In this document: positions 35,738 to 45,347 of the stretch, piece by piece | Numbering within the stretch: position 1 is the stretch's first letter | Layout of the letters: each line of letters begins with the position of its first letter | NCBI RefSeq assembly: GCF_049999945.1 | Contig: NZ_JBLYUB010000016.1 | Span: forward strand, 121,522-185,521 | Direction: 5' to 3' | Origin: Planosporangium spinosum | Lineage (GTDB): Bacteria > Actinomycetota > Actinomycetes > Mycobacteriales > Micromonosporaceae | DNA length: 64,000 nt | Position numbers and translations under genes: made by a program | Notes under the pieces: model-generated | Databases searched by the model: none | The model's input: only the letters and a program-made list of their open reading frames with translations | Told to the model about the DNA's origin: nothing

Positions 35738-35823
35738 CAGCGAGGCGCCCAGGTCAGCGCGGCGCGCCACCGGGCCCACGCACCCGTCGCGGCCGCACCG
35801 GTACCAGCCCGTGGGCGCACCAA

Positions 35824-35897
35824 GATCCACGCAATGTCGCACACATTGCGGCATCCATCCCCGCCGAGGCAGCAATGTCCGCGACATTGCGCGGATC
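35824..35897 (+). terminator. Hairpin after the second DUF885 gene
   Basis: A 17-base arm (GATCCACGCAATGTCGC, 35824-35840) pairs with 35881-35897 with one mismatch around a 40-base loop. It probably terminates the DUF885 message. Confidence 0.65.
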
Positions 35898-35961
35898 TTG
35901 CGGAACTGTGGATCTTGCGGAACTGTGGATCTTGCGGAACTGTGGATCTTGCGGAACTGTG
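35894..35961. repeat. Four exact copies of a 17-bp tandem repeat
   Basis: GATCTTGCGGAACTGTG occurs at 35894, 35911, 35928 and 35945 without change. The first copy begins inside the right arm of the hairpin. Just after it, CCGAAGCGGCCC is also doubled. Confidence 0.95.
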
Positions 35962-36201
35962 GATCCGAAGCGGCCCATGGATCCCGAAGCGGCCCGCGGA
36001 TCTTGAGAGGCATCGCGACTCCCCGGCCGGCGTCCCCTCTCCGCAATCGGGGGATCGAGGGTCCTTGATGGGGTGCGGTTCGGCCTGTTGTTACTTTCCT
36101 ACATCTATTCTCTCCGTATTGTTAATCAGCAACCCCTTGTGGAACGCGGTCCAACCGGCGATGCTCATCGACGTCTTTCGATGACTTCCCCGGAGGGATC
36201 A
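35962..36201. other. Promoter-containing gap before the lysozyme gene
   Basis: Lower-GC stretch at 36090-36140 (TTGTTACTTTCCTACATCTA region) probably carries the lysozyme promoter. No gene. Confidence 0.5.
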
Positions 36202-36967
36202 ATGACACAATCGACGCGCGGCACGTCCACCCCCCAAGCGCCGGTGGACGGGTCGACTACTGGCCAGCCTGTCCGTCGCGGCGACCGCGGCGGCCCTCGC
36301 CATGACGCCGACCGCCGCCAGCGCAGCCCCCGCGGGCCTCCCCGGCATGGACGTCTCCGGCTACCAGGGCAACGTGAACTGGCAGGCGGCCTGGAACAAC
36401 GGCGCCCGGTTCGCCTACGTCAAGGCCACCGAAGGCACCGGCTACACCAACCCCTACTTCGCCCAGCAGTACAACGGCTCGTACAACGTGGGCATGATCC
36501 GCGGCTCCTACCACTTCGCGCTGCCCGACCGCTCCAGCGGCGCCGCCCAGGCCAACTACTTCGTCGACCACGGCGGCGGCTGGTCCAAGGACGGCAAGAC
36601 CCTGCCCGGCGCGCTCGACATCGAGTACAACCCGTACGGCGCGACGTGCTTCGGCCTGTCCCAGGCCAGCATGCGGAGCTGGATCGCCGACTTCGTCAAC
36701 CAGTACAAGGCCCGCACCGGCCGCTGGGCCACCATCTACACCACCACCGACTGGTGGACCACCTGCACCGGCAACACCTCGCAGTTCAGCGCCAACAACC
36801 CGCTGTGGATCGCCCGGTACTCCAGCTCGGTTGGCACGCTCCCGGCCGGCTGGGGCACGTACTCGTTCTGGCAGTACGCGTCCTCCGGCACGTTCCCCGG
36901 TGACCAGAACGTCTGGAACGGCACCCTGGACCGGCTGAAGGTGCTGGCCTGCAACGGCCCCTGCTGA
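36202..36967 (+). CDS. GH25 lysozyme, secreted, with a +1 frameshift in the signal peptide
   Basis: Muramidase of the Chalaropsis/cellosyl type that cuts the MurNAc-GlcNAc bond. The catalytic domain is complete: MDVSGYQGNVNWQAAW at the start, FAYVKATEGTGY, the acidic DIEYN and the end DRLKVLACNGPC. The expected start is ATG 36202 with GGAGG five bases ahead, but a run of six C at 36230-36235 puts it out of frame. Removing one C restores MTQSTRGTSTPKRRWTGR followed by a clean signal peptide ending ASAAP. In the frame of the domain the only downstream ATG is 36302, which would lack the signal. A sequencing error, a decaying gene or phase variation are all possible. Confidence 0.85.
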
Positions 36968-37056
36968 CGATCGAACCGGTCATGGTCTCGGGCGGTCACC
37001 GCGGATCCGGTGGCCGCCCGAGACCGCACTGTCCGATCTGACCTAGGCTTTCGGGC

Positions 37057-38040
37057 ATGGAGCAGCGGATGCTTGGCCGCACCGGGATCCCGGTCGGCGT
37101 GATGGGTCTGGGCACGTGGCAGCTCGGCGCGGACTGGGGCGAGGTCCACGAGGGCGACTCCTTGGACGTACTCCTGGCGGCCGCCGACGCCGGCGTGACC
37201 TTCTTCGACACCGCAGACGTGTACGGCGACGGGCGCAGCGAGCGCATCATCGGCCAGTTCCTGCACTCCTCCGCCGGCTCCGGGATCACCGTCGCCACCA
37301 AGATGGGCCGCCGGTTGAGCCAGGATCCCGCCAACTACACCCTCGACAACTTCCGCGCCTGGACCGACCGGTCCCGGGAGAACCTGGGCGTGGACACCCT
37401 GGACCTGGTGCAACTGCACTGCCCGCCGACGCCGGTCTACGCCAGCGACGCCGTCTTCGACGCGCTCGACACGCTGGTGCAGGAGAAGCGGATCGCCGCG
37501 TACGGCGTGAGCGTCGAGACCTGCGCGGAGGCACTGACCGCGATCGCCCGCCCCGGCGTGGCGACCGTGCAGATCATCGTCAACGTCCTGCGCCTCAAGC
37601 CGCTCGAAGAGGTGCTGCCGGCGGCCCGGGCGGCCGGGGTCGGCATCATCGCGCGGGTACCGCTGGCCAGCGGGCTGCTGTCGGGCAGGTACGACGAGCA
37701 GACCCGCTTTCCGGACAACGACCACCGCACGTTCAACCGCAACGGCGAGGCGTTCGACGTCGGTGAGACGTTCTCCGGCGTCGACTTCGCCACCGGCCTC
37801 GAGGTCGTGCGACGGCTCACCCCGCTGGTACCGGAGGGCGCCACGACCGCCCAGTTCGCGCTGCGCTGGGTGCTCGACCACCCGGCGGTCTCCGTGGTGA
37901 TCCCGGGTGCCCGCGACTCGCGGCAGGCCCGGGCCAACGCCGCGGCGGCCGAGCTCCCGCCGTTGCCGCAGTCCACCCACGACGAGGTGGCGGCGGTCTA
38001 CCGCGAGCTGGTCGCCGACCAGGTGCACCACCGCTGGTGA
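37057..38040 (+). CDS. Aldo/keto reductase
   Basis: NAD(P)H-dependent oxidoreductase of 327 residues with the (beta/alpha)8 fold. Visible are LGRTGIPVGVMGLGTWQLG, the catalytic Asp/Tyr region FFDTADVYGDGRSE, the Lys in VATKMG, the substrate His in LVQLHCPP and the C-terminal cofactor segment SVVIPGARDSRQARAN. Substrate unknown. It has its own gap on both sides. Confidence 0.94.
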   Translation: MEQRMLGRTGIPVGVMGLGTWQLGADWGEVHEGDSLDVLLAAADAGVTFFDTADVYGDGRSERIIGQFLHSSAGSGITVATKMGRRLSQDPANYTLDNFRAWTDRSRENLGVDTLDLVQLHCPPTPVYASDAVFDALDTLVQEKRIAAYGVSVETCAEALTAIARPGVATVQIIVNVLRLKPLEEVLPAARAAGVGIIARVPLASGLLSGRYDEQTRFPDNDHRTFNRNGEAFDVGETFSGVDFATGLEVVRRLTPLVPEGATTAQFALRWVLDHPAVSVVIPGARDSRQARANAAAAELPPLPQSTHDEVAAVYRELVADQVHHRW

Positions 38041-38057
38041 CGACCGGCGCACGCTAG

Positions 38058-38151
38058 ACCGCCACAACTTCCGGGTCGTCACAACTACCGGGAAATTGTG
38101 GTATCCGGCCAAGGCTGAGGCCACAACTTCCCCGAAGTTGTGACGATCAAG
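38058..38151. repeat. Second copy of the dispersed hairpin sequence
   Basis: 38118-38151 matches the right arm at 14793-14827 at about 32 of 35 positions. CACAACTT elements at 38062 and 38080 give partial inverted pairing. It follows the aldo/keto reductase and may serve as terminator. Confidence 0.8.
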
Positions 38152-38256
38152 TCCGGAGCGGGACTACGCATCGATGACCGTCTTGCTCCCGGGAAAGCGC
38201 TGTCCTAACCTGGGTACGGCCTCGGCGCTCTGCACCCTCGAAAGGGAGAGCGCGCC

Positions 38257-40143
38257 ATGAAACCACTACGTACCCGGCCGCGAATGGCGGCCCTCACCAC
38301 CGTCGTCGCCACCGCGGCCGCCGTCGCCGCCACGCCGGCCCCCCTCCTGGCGGCCACCGCCGCCGACGCACCGACCCCTCTCCTGGCGGCCACCGCCAGG
38401 CAGGCCGAACGGCTCGGCCGGGGCGTGGTGAGCGTCCGGTCCGGCAACGGAAACCTGGTCAGCTGGCGACTGCTCGGCACCGACCCGGCCGACGTGACGT
38501 TCAACGTCTACCGCGGCTCGACAAAGCTCAACTCCACACCGATCGCCAACTCGACCAACTACCTCGACGCCGGCGCCGCCGCCGGCAGCGGGTACACGGT
38601 GCGCGCCGTGGTCGGCGGCGTCGAGCAGGCCGCGTCGCCAGCCGCACTCCAGTTCACCAACGGCTACCTCGACGTGCGGCTCCAGGTACCACCGGGCGGC
38701 ACGACACCCTCGGGTGAGGCGTACACGTACGCCGCGAACGACGCCAGCGTCGGCGACCTGGACGGCGACGGCCAGTACGAGATCGTCCTGAAGTGGGACC
38801 CGTCCAACTCCAAGGACAACTCGCAGTCCGGGTACACCGGGAACGTCTTCGTCGACGCGTACACGCTGTCCGGCACCCGGCTCTGGCGCATCGACCTGGG
38901 TCGCAACATCCGCGCCGGGGCGCACTACACCCAGTTCCAGGTGTACGACTACGACGGGGACGGCCGCGCCGAGGTGGCGATGAAGACCGCCGACGGGAGC
39001 CGGGACGGCACCGGGCGGGTCATCGGCGACTCCGGCGCCGATTACCGCAACTCCAGCGGCTACGTGCTGTCCGGCCCCGAGTACCTGACCATGTTCGACG
39101 GCCGGACCGGCGCGGCACTGTCCACGGTGAACTACGACCCGCCTCGCGGGACGGTCTCGTCCTGGGGGGACAGCTACGGCAACCGGGTCGACCGGTTCCT
39201 GGCGGCCACCGCGTACCTCGACGGCCAGCGCCCCAGCCTGATCATGTCGCGCGGCTACTACACCCGTACGGTCATCGCCGCCTGGGACTTCCGCTCCGGG
39301 AGCCTGACGAAGCGGTGGACGTTCGACTCCGCCGCGAGCGGCAACAGCGCGTACGCCGGGCAGGGCAACCACCAGTTGTCGATCGCCGACGTCGACGCCG
39401 ACGGCCGCGACGAGATCATCTTCGGCGCGATGGCCGTCGACGACAACGGCCAGCGCCTGTGGAACACCGGGTACGGCCACGGCGACGCGCTGCACGTCGG
39501 CGACCTCGACCCGGCCCACCCCGGGCTGGAGGTGTTCAAGGTCGACGAGGACACGAGCAAACCGGCCGCCTGGTTCGCCGACGCCCGTACCGGTGCGGTC
39601 CTGTGGCAGAACGCGTCGTGCGGCTGCGACAACGGCCGGGGGGTCTCCGATGACATCTGGGCCGGCAGCCCCGGCGCGGAGTCCTGGTCGTCCGCCGTCT
39701 CCGGGCTCTACAACACCAGGGGACAGAACGTCGGCCGCAAGCCCGGTTCGGCGAACTTCCTGATCTGGTGGGACGCCGATCCCGTGCGCGAACTGCTCGA
39801 CGGTACCCACATCGACAAGTACGGCACCGGCGGTGACACCCGCCTGCTCACCGGCAGCGGAGTCGCCTCCAACAACGGCACCAAGGCCACCCCGGCACTG
39901 TCGGCGGACCTGTTCGGCGACTGGCGCGAGGAGGTGGTCTGGCGTACGTCGGACAGCTCGGCCCTGCGTATCTACGCCACGACCACCGTCACCGACCGGC
40001 GCATCACCACGCTGATGCACGACACGCAGTACCGGGTCGCGGTCGCGTGGCAGAACACGGCGTACAACCAGCCGCCGCACCCCAGCTTCTTCATCGGTGA
40101 CGGCATGGCCACCCCGCCCCGGCCGAACATCTACGTCCCCTGA
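38257..40143 (+). CDS. Rhamnogalacturonan lyase (PL11 type), secreted
   Basis: 628 residues. A Tat- or Sec-type signal (MKPLRTRPRMAALTT... ATPAPLLAATAA) is followed by a beta-sandwich start (ERLGRGVVSVRSGNGNLVSW) and the eight-bladed propeller of PL11 with repeated calcium sites (SVGDLDGDGQYEIVLKWDPS; DYDGDGRAEVAMKTADG; DVDADGRDEIIFGAM). It cleaves the rhamnose-galacturonate backbone of plant pectin by elimination. No carbohydrate-binding module is attached. The protein is full length and the gene stands alone, preceded by an AAAGGGAG ribosome site. Confidence 0.93.
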   Translation: MKPLRTRPRMAALTTVVATAAAVAATPAPLLAATAADAPTPLLAATARQAERLGRGVVSVRSGNGNLVSWRLLGTDPADVTFNVYRGSTKLNSTPIANSTNYLDAGAAAGSGYTVRAVVGGVEQAASPAALQFTNGYLDVRLQVPPGGTTPSGEAYTYAANDASVGDLDGDGQYEIVLKWDPSNSKDNSQSGYTGNVFVDAYTLSGTRLWRIDLGRNIRAGAHYTQFQVYDYDGDGRAEVAMKTADGSRDGTGRVIGDSGADYRNSSGYVLSGPEYLTMFDGRTGAALSTVNYDPPRGTVSSWGDSYGNRVDRFLAATAYLDGQRPSLIMSRGYYTRTVIAAWDFRSGSLTKRWTFDSAASGNSAYAGQGNHQLSIADVDADGRDEIIFGAMAVDDNGQRLWNTGYGHGDALHVGDLDPAHPGLEVFKVDEDTSKPAAWFADARTGAVLWQNASCGCDNGRGVSDDIWAGSPGAESWSSAVSGLYNTRGQNVGRKPGSANFLIWWDADPVRELLDGTHIDKYGTGGDTRLLTGSGVASNNGTKATPALSADLFGDWREEVVWRTSDSSALRIYATTTVTDRRITTLMHDTQYRVAVAWQNTAYNQPPHPSFFIGDGMATPPRPNIYVP

Positions 40144-40292
40144 CCCCGGACGCGACCGCGCTCCGACCGTCAACGCGATCACGCCCCGACCATCGACGCG
40201 ATCACGCCCCGACCGCCGGCCGCGACCGGGCACCGCCCCGGCCGCGGCCGGTCCGGTTTACCCGCGCCTTCCGTGCGGGTACCGATGGGCAT

Positions 40293-41024
40293 ATGGCTGA
40301 ACTGGAGTGGCTCGGCATCGTCCGGCACGGGGAGAGCACGGGTAACGTCGCGGCGGCCAGCGCCGAGGCTGGCGGATCGGAACTGATCGACATCCCGGAG
40401 CGGGACGCCGACGTCCCGCTGTCGGAGACCGGCCGGGGGCAGGCGGCCGCCGTGGGGCGGTGGCTGCGGGAGCGGCCCGACCGGCAGCGGCCGGACGTCG
40501 TGGTCGTCTCGCCGTACCTGCGCACCGTGCAGACCGCCGAGATCGCCCTCGACGGCCTGGCCGTCCCCCTGGTCCGCGACGAGCGGTTGCGCGACCGGGA
40601 GCTGGGCGTTCTCGACCTGCTCACCGGGTACGGGGTGCGTACCCGGCTGCCCGCCGAGGCGGTCCGCCGGCAGCGGTTGGGCAAGTTCTACTACCGGCCG
40701 CCGGGCGGCGAGTCGTGGGCCGACGTGACGTTACGGCTGCGCAGCCTGCTCGGTGATCTCCGGCGCGACCACGACGGCGGCCGCGTTCTGCTGGTGGGCC
40801 ACGAGGCCGTGGTGTTCCTGCTCCGCTACCTCCTCGAAGGGCTCACCGAGGCGGAGCTGATGGAGGTGGCCCGCGACAACTCGATCACCAACGGATCGGT
40901 CACCAGCTGGCGGCGCACGGCGGACGGCGGGATGTCGATCGTGGACTTCAACCGGGCGGACCACCTGCGCCGGGAGGGCGCCACGCCGACGCGGGAGGAA
41001 GAGGTCCATGCCGAGCCGGTCTGA
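40293..41024 (+). CDS. Histidine phosphatase family protein
   Basis: 243 residues of the phosphoglycerate-mutase-like superfamily. The phosphohistidine motif RHGE is at residues 11-14 (GIVRHGESTGN), the second Arg in VSPYLRTVQTAE, and the second His in LLVGHEAVVFL. The substrate could be a small phosphate ester; it cannot be told. It overlaps the next gene by 17 bases, so the two form an operon. Confidence 0.92.
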   Translation: MAELEWLGIVRHGESTGNVAAASAEAGGSELIDIPERDADVPLSETGRGQAAAVGRWLRERPDRQRPDVVVVSPYLRTVQTAEIALDGLAVPLVRDERLRDRELGVLDLLTGYGVRTRLPAEAVRRQRLGKFYYRPPGGESWADVTLRLRSLLGDLRRDHDGGRVLLVGHEAVVFLLRYLLEGLTEAELMEVARDNSITNGSVTSWRRTADGGMSIVDFNRADHLRREGATPTREEEVHAEPV

Positions 41025-41883
41025 CCCCGAGGTCATCACCCCGCGCCTGCTGCGGCAGTGGCCCTTGCCGGTGCCGGGAAGTGGCGACGACAAGGGCGCC
41101 CGCGGCACGGTCCTGGTCGTCGGCGGCTCCCGCTTCACCCCCGGGGCGGTCCTCCTCGCCGGCGTGGCGGCGCTGCGCGCCGGTGCCGGCGTGCTCCAGC
41201 TCGCCGTGGCGGATTCGACCGCGGCGGCGTTGAGCATCCAGGTACCGGAGGCGCTGGTGATCGGCCTTCCCGAGACGGCCGCCGGGTCGGTCGCCGGCCG
41301 ACCACCGGGCCGCCTGGCCGACCTGGCTGCCGACGCCCGGGCCGTCGCCGTCGGTCCGGGGCTGGACAACGTCGACGAGACCGCGGTACTGCTGCGCCAC
41401 GTCATCGACGCGGCCGGCCCGGACACCGCGCTGGTCCTCGACGCGTACGCGCTGGGGGCCCTCAGCCACGACCCCGACCTGCTGGCCGGGCACCGGGCGC
41501 AGTCCGTCCTCACCCCGAACCTCACCGAGGCGGCGTTCCTGCTCGGCCGCGAGCCCGACGAGGACCTCGGCCGCACCGCGGCCGTCCTGGCCGAGCGGTA
41601 CGGCGCCGTCGTGTCACTCTTCGGCCACATCGCCGCCCCGGACGGGCGGACCTGGCGCGAGGAGAGCGGCGACGCCGGCCTCGGCACCTCGGGCAGCGGC
41701 GACGTCCGCGCCGGGATCGTGGCCGGGCTGCTGTCCCGGGGCGCCGACGCGGCACAGGCGGCGTGCTGGGGCGCGTACGTCCACGCGGCCACCGGGCTGC
41801 GCCTGGCACCCCGCTTCGGCCGGATCGGGTTCCTCGCCCGCGAGCTTCTCGACGAGGTGCCGCGCACGATCGCGGAGATCTGA
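41008..41883 (+). CDS. nnrD: ADP-dependent NAD(P)H-hydrate dehydratase
   Basis: Repairs damaged NAD(P)H hydrates. 291 residues of the ribokinase-like YjeF C-terminal family: GTVLVVGGSRFTPGAVLLAGVAALRAGAG near the N-terminus, VGPGLDN, the LTPNLTEAAFL segment, and GTSGSGDVRAGIVAGLL near the end, which holds the catalytic Asp. The N-terminal epimerase half (NnrE) is missing, so that activity must come from another gene. The start lies within the histidine phosphatase gene. Confidence 0.92.
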   Translation: MPSRSDPEVITPRLLRQWPLPVPGSGDDKGARGTVLVVGGSRFTPGAVLLAGVAALRAGAGVLQLAVADSTAAALSIQVPEALVIGLPETAAGSVAGRPPGRLADLAADARAVAVGPGLDNVDETAVLLRHVIDAAGPDTALVLDAYALGALSHDPDLLAGHRAQSVLTPNLTEAAFLLGREPDEDLGRTAAVLAERYGAVVSLFGHIAAPDGRTWREESGDAGLGTSGSGDVRAGIVAGLLSRGADAAQAACWGAYVHAATGLRLAPRFGRIGFLARELLDEVPRTIAEI

Positions 41884-41982
41884 CGCGACCGGTCGGGCCA
41901 CCGAGGGGTGACCCGGCCGGTTACGGTGTCACCTCCGGCCAAATTGGTGACACGTCAACATAAGACCGCTATCGTGGCCCAC

Positions 41983-42498
41983 GTGACCGGACCCCGATGG
42001 CTCGACGAGCGGGAACACCGCGCGTGGCGGGATTTCCACGTCATGCGCCGCCGACTGGAAAGCGTCGTCAACCGGCAACTTCTCCACGACGCCGGGCTGT
42101 CGGCCGCCGACTACGAACTGCTGGTACCGCTGTCGGAGGCACCGGGTCAGCGGCTACGCGCCCGTGACCTCGGCCGCGAGGTGGACTGGGAGAAGAGCCG
42201 GCTGTCCCACCACATCGGGCGGATGGAGCGGCGCGGGCTCATCGAGCGCCGGGAGTGCCCCACCGACGCCCGGGGCGCGTTCATCCACCTGACCGAGAAA
42301 GGCCGACTGGCCGTCGAGACGGTCGCGCCCGGTCACGTCGAGACCGTCCGGCGGTACTTCATCGACCTGCTCACCCCGGCGGAACTCGACACCCTCACGT
42401 CGATCGCCGACCGGGTGATACGGCGAGTCGCCGAGGGTACGGCACCGGAGGACCGCTCCGGCGGTGACAACCGGGCGGTCACGCAGCCGCCCCGCTGA
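41983..42498 (+). CDS. MarR family transcriptional regulator
   Basis: About 171 residues with a winged-helix domain: LSAADYELLVPLSEAPGQRLRARDLGREVDWEKSRLSHHIGRMERRGLI covers the recognition helix, followed by the wing RRECPTDARGAFIHLTEKG. MarR dimers repress nearby genes until a small ligand binds. I use GTG 41983; GTG 41974 is as possible. A -35-like TTGGTG at 41945 and a -10-like GCTATC put the transcription start near the GTG, so a leaderless message is likely. Targets could be the convergent sugar porter or genes elsewhere. Confidence 0.9.
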   Translation: MTGPRWLDEREHRAWRDFHVMRRRLESVVNRQLLHDAGLSAADYELLVPLSEAPGQRLRARDLGREVDWEKSRLSHHIGRMERRGLIERRECPTDARGAFIHLTEKGRLAVETVAPGHVETVRRYFIDLLTPAELDTLTSIADRVIRRVAEGTAPEDRSGGDNRAVTQPPR

Positions 42499-42549
42499 CG
42501 CCCGTGCCGCACCGGACGTGATCACGTAGCCGCCCCGCCGGCGCCGACG

Positions 42550-43980
42550 TCACACCGGCCGGGGCCGGGCCCGTGGCCGGCGCCCCGGCTTGACCTTCGC
42601 GCTGCGGCGTAGGGCGCTCTCGATGTCCTCCAGGCTGCGCCCCTTGGTCTCCGGCAGGTGCCGGTACAGGTAGGTGAAACCGATGACGCCGAAGACCGCG
42701 TACATCCAGAACAGGCCGGTCGCGGTCAGCGCGTTGACGGTGGTGAGGACGGTCAGTGAGATCAGGAAGTCCAGGCTCCAGTGCGTCACCGTGCCGAACC
42801 CGGCCGCCTTACCGCGGACCGCGGTCGGGAAGATCTCGCTGTTGATCAGCCAGATGCCGAGCCCGAGGCTGACGGCGAAGGCCGCGATGTACACGCACAG
42901 CGCGGCGACCATGAGCCAACGGATCGGACCGGCGTGCCCGGGCAGCAGGTACAGGGCGCCGAGGGCGATCAGGTCCACGATGATCACGGCGGTACCACCG
43001 AGGATCAGCGGCCGCCGGCCGACCCGGTCGACCATCGCCAGCGCGACGATGGTGACGAGCATGTTGACCAGGCCGATGCCGACCGTGGACAGGATCGCGG
43101 CCGACGCGCCGAATCCGGTACGGGTGAGCAGCGTCGGCGTGTAGTAGATGATCGCATTGACACCCACCAGCTGATTGGTGGCGGCGATGGCCACCCCGAG
43201 CAGGATCGCCGGTCGCATCTGTGGGGTCAGCAGATCACGGAAGGTCAGCTGGCTCTCGGTTGCGGCCAGGGCGTTGATCTCGGCGATCTCCTCGTCGGTC
43301 TCCGCGGCGGTGCGGGAGCGCAGCATCACCCGCCGCGCCTCCGCCTCGCGGCCCCGCGCCAGCAGCCAGCGGGGGCTCTCGGCCAGCGGCAGGAGGCCCA
43401 CGAACATCACCACGGCCGGTACCACGGCGAGGCCGAGCATCCAGCGCCAGCCCCCGCGGCCGGCGAAGGCGTACCCGACAAGGTAGGAGACGAAGATCCC
43501 GACCGTGATCATCAGTTGTTGCAGTGAGACGAGCCGGCCCCGGACCGCTCGCGGCGACATCTCCGCGATGTAGCTCGGCACCACCAGGGACGCCGTGCCG
43601 ATCGCAGCGCCGAGGAAGAAGCGGGCCACGATCAGGACCCCTTCGTTCGGCGTGAACGCCGACACCAGGGCACCAGCACCGAACACGAACGCCGCGACCA
43701 TCAGCATGCGCCGCCGGCCGAACCGGTCGACGAGCGGCCCGGAGGCGAGCACCCCGACGATCGCCCCGAGCAGCAGCGAGGCGACGACCACCTGTTTCAG
43801 GGTGTCGGTCAGGTGGAAGGCCGGCCCGAGGTACAGCAGTGCGGCGGAGATGACGCCGGTGTCGTACCCGAACAGGAAACCGCCGATCGCCGCGACCAGG
43901 GCCGGTCCGAGGATCGGCCACACCGACCTCGGCTGCCGCGCCGGGTCACCGGCGCCGGGCCGCGATACCTCACCAGCCAT
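42550..43980 (-). CDS. Sugar porter family MFS transporter
   Basis: 476 residues, twelve helices. Family signatures are present: GFLFGYDTGVISAALLYL in helix 1, DRFGRRRM in loop 2-3, PLAESPRWLLARGR after helix 6, DRVGRRPLI in loop 8-9, and PETKGRSLED at the end. It should be a proton-coupled or facilitative sugar carrier. Gene order gives no substrate. The start ATG 43980 has GAGG ahead. Confidence 0.94.
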   Translation of the reverse strand: MAGEVSRPGAGDPARQPRSVWPILGPALVAAIGGFLFGYDTGVISAALLYLGPAFHLTDTLKQVVVASLLLGAIVGVLASGPLVDRFGRRRMLMVAAFVFGAGALVSAFTPNEGVLIVARFFLGAAIGTASLVVPSYIAEMSPRAVRGRLVSLQQLMITVGIFVSYLVGYAFAGRGGWRWMLGLAVVPAVVMFVGLLPLAESPRWLLARGREAEARRVMLRSRTAAETDEEIAEINALAATESQLTFRDLLTPQMRPAILLGVAIAATNQLVGVNAIIYYTPTLLTRTGFGASAAILSTVGIGLVNMLVTIVALAMVDRVGRRPLILGGTAVIIVDLIALGALYLLPGHAGPIRWLMVAALCVYIAAFAVSLGLGIWLINSEIFPTAVRGKAAGFGTVTHWSLDFLISLTVLTTVNALTATGLFWMYAVFGVIGFTYLYRHLPETKGRSLEDIESALRRSAKVKPGRRPRARPRPV

Positions 43981-44117
43981 GGCTCACCTCGGCGCAGCGT
44001 CCTCGCAGGTGGCCGCGGGTCGGGCCGGCGGCCGCCCGTCCTCTCCAGAATCCCAGGCGCGCACCGGCCCCAGCCACTCGGGCGGCGCAACGGCCCCGGG
44101 TACGGCAGGATCCCGGT

Positions 44118-44507
44118 ATGGAGGTGCTCTCCAGCCGCATCCTGCTCCGGCCGTCGGACCCGCAGCGCAGCCGTCGGTTCTACCGCGACACCCTGGGCCT
44201 GGCGATCTACCGGGAGTTCGGTCCGCCCGACGATCCCGGTGTCGTGTTCTTCCTCGGTCAGGGGCTGCTGGAGGTGTCCGGCCGGTCCGACGGCGCGACC
44301 GGCGACGTCGTCCAACTGGCCTTCCAGGTACGCGACGTGCACGCCGAACACGAGCGCCTCGCCGCTGCCGGCGTGCCGGTTCTCCGGCCGCCCCGGCGGG
44401 AACCGTGGGGCCTGGACGAGATGTGGATCGCCGACCCCGATGACGTACGCATCGTGCTCATCGAGGTCCCCGCCGACCATCCACTCCGCCGTGACCAACG
44501 CGGTTGA
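44118..44507 (+). CDS. VOC family protein
   Basis: A single VOC domain of 129 residues: SSRILLRPSDPQRSRRFYRDTLGLAIYREFG at the start, FFLGQGLLEVSG in the middle, and DEMWIADPDDVRIVLIEVP at the end with the second metal ligand. Likely a glyoxalase/dioxygenase-like or binding protein. It is divergent from the sugar porter and lies about 20 bases before the methyltransferase gene, possibly in an operon with it. Confidence 0.9.
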   Translation: MEVLSSRILLRPSDPQRSRRFYRDTLGLAIYREFGPPDDPGVVFFLGQGLLEVSGRSDGATGDVVQLAFQVRDVHAEHERLAAAGVPVLRPPRREPWGLDEMWIADPDDVRIVLIEVPADHPLRRDQRG

Positions 44508-44527
44508 CGGGTCGGAGGCTGACGCCG

Positions 44528-45337
44528 GTGGCGGAACAGCGCACCGGGCGGCTCGGCTACCAGGCGTACCGTGCGGGCGTGCTGCTGCGACGGCCGTCGG
44601 AGATCGCCGACCGGCTCCGCGGCCGACTGGAGCGGCGGTTCGACACCGTCCTGCCGATCGCGTTCACCCCCTGCGACGAGATCCACACCCGGCTGCACCG
44701 GCTGCTGGGCGTGCCCGTCGGCTGCGACGCCTGCCTCGGCTTCGACGACGTCTGGGCGTCGGTCACGGCCCGGATCACCGACCCGTGTGGTCACGACGCG
44801 GGCGCCGGGCTGGCCCGCGCAGCCTGGGCGGCGGTGACGCACCTGCGCCCGGACCGGGTGGTGGAGACCGGCGTGGCGCGCGGGGTGACGACGGCGGTCC
44901 TGCTGGAGGCGATGGAGCGGACCGGGCGCGGCGCGCTGTGGAGCATCGACCTGCCGGATCTCCACCTCGCCTGGCGCGGGGGCGTATCGGCGGCCGTACC
45001 GGCCAGGCTGCGCACCCGGTGGACCTACGTGCGCGGATCGAGCCGGCGGCGCCTGCCCGCGGTCCTGGCCGACCTCGGCTCGATCCAACTGTTCCTGCAC
45101 GACGGGCTGCACACCCACGGCAACATGCTGTTCGAGTACGAGACGGCCTGGCAGCACCTGGAGCAGGGTGGCCTGCTCGTGTCCGACGACGTCGACGGCA
45201 ACGGCGCGTTCAGCCACTTCGCCGAGTGGACCGGCTCGCCACTCGCCCTGGTCTGCCCGGAGGACCGCAAGCCGGGCGCGTTCGGCCTGGTACGCAAGCC
45301 GGCGCCGATCTCACCCCGGCCGCCCGACGTGGGGTGA
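44528..45337 (+). CDS. Class I SAM-dependent methyltransferase
   Basis: About 269 residues. The Rossmann region shows VVETGVARGVTTAVLLEAME (motif I), LWSIDLPDLHLAW (motif II) and LFLHDGLHTHGNMLFEYETAW, as in the Methyltransf_24/cephalosporin-hydroxylase-like group, with SDDVDGNGAFSHF later. GTG 44528 has GGAGG nine bases ahead; an upstream TTG is rejected. The substrate is unknown. It ends 11 bases from the convergent DUF6766 gene. Confidence 0.85.
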   Translation: MAEQRTGRLGYQAYRAGVLLRRPSEIADRLRGRLERRFDTVLPIAFTPCDEIHTRLHRLLGVPVGCDACLGFDDVWASVTARITDPCGHDAGAGLARAAWAAVTHLRPDRVVETGVARGVTTAVLLEAMERTGRGALWSIDLPDLHLAWRGGVSAAVPARLRTRWTYVRGSSRRRLPAVLADLGSIQLFLHDGLHTHGNMLFEYETAWQHLEQGGLLVSDDVDGNGAFSHFAEWTGSPLALVCPEDRKPGAFGLVRKPAPISPRPPDVG

Positions 45338-45347
45338 GACCCGCCGG

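Noticed and set aside
35894..35961. CRISPR array
   Set aside because: The 17-bp units are directly joined with no spacers.
38266..40233. A 655-codon minus-strand frame
   Set aside because: It is the mirror of the rhamnogalacturonan lyase gene, which has clear calcium-site repeats and a signal peptide on the plus strand.
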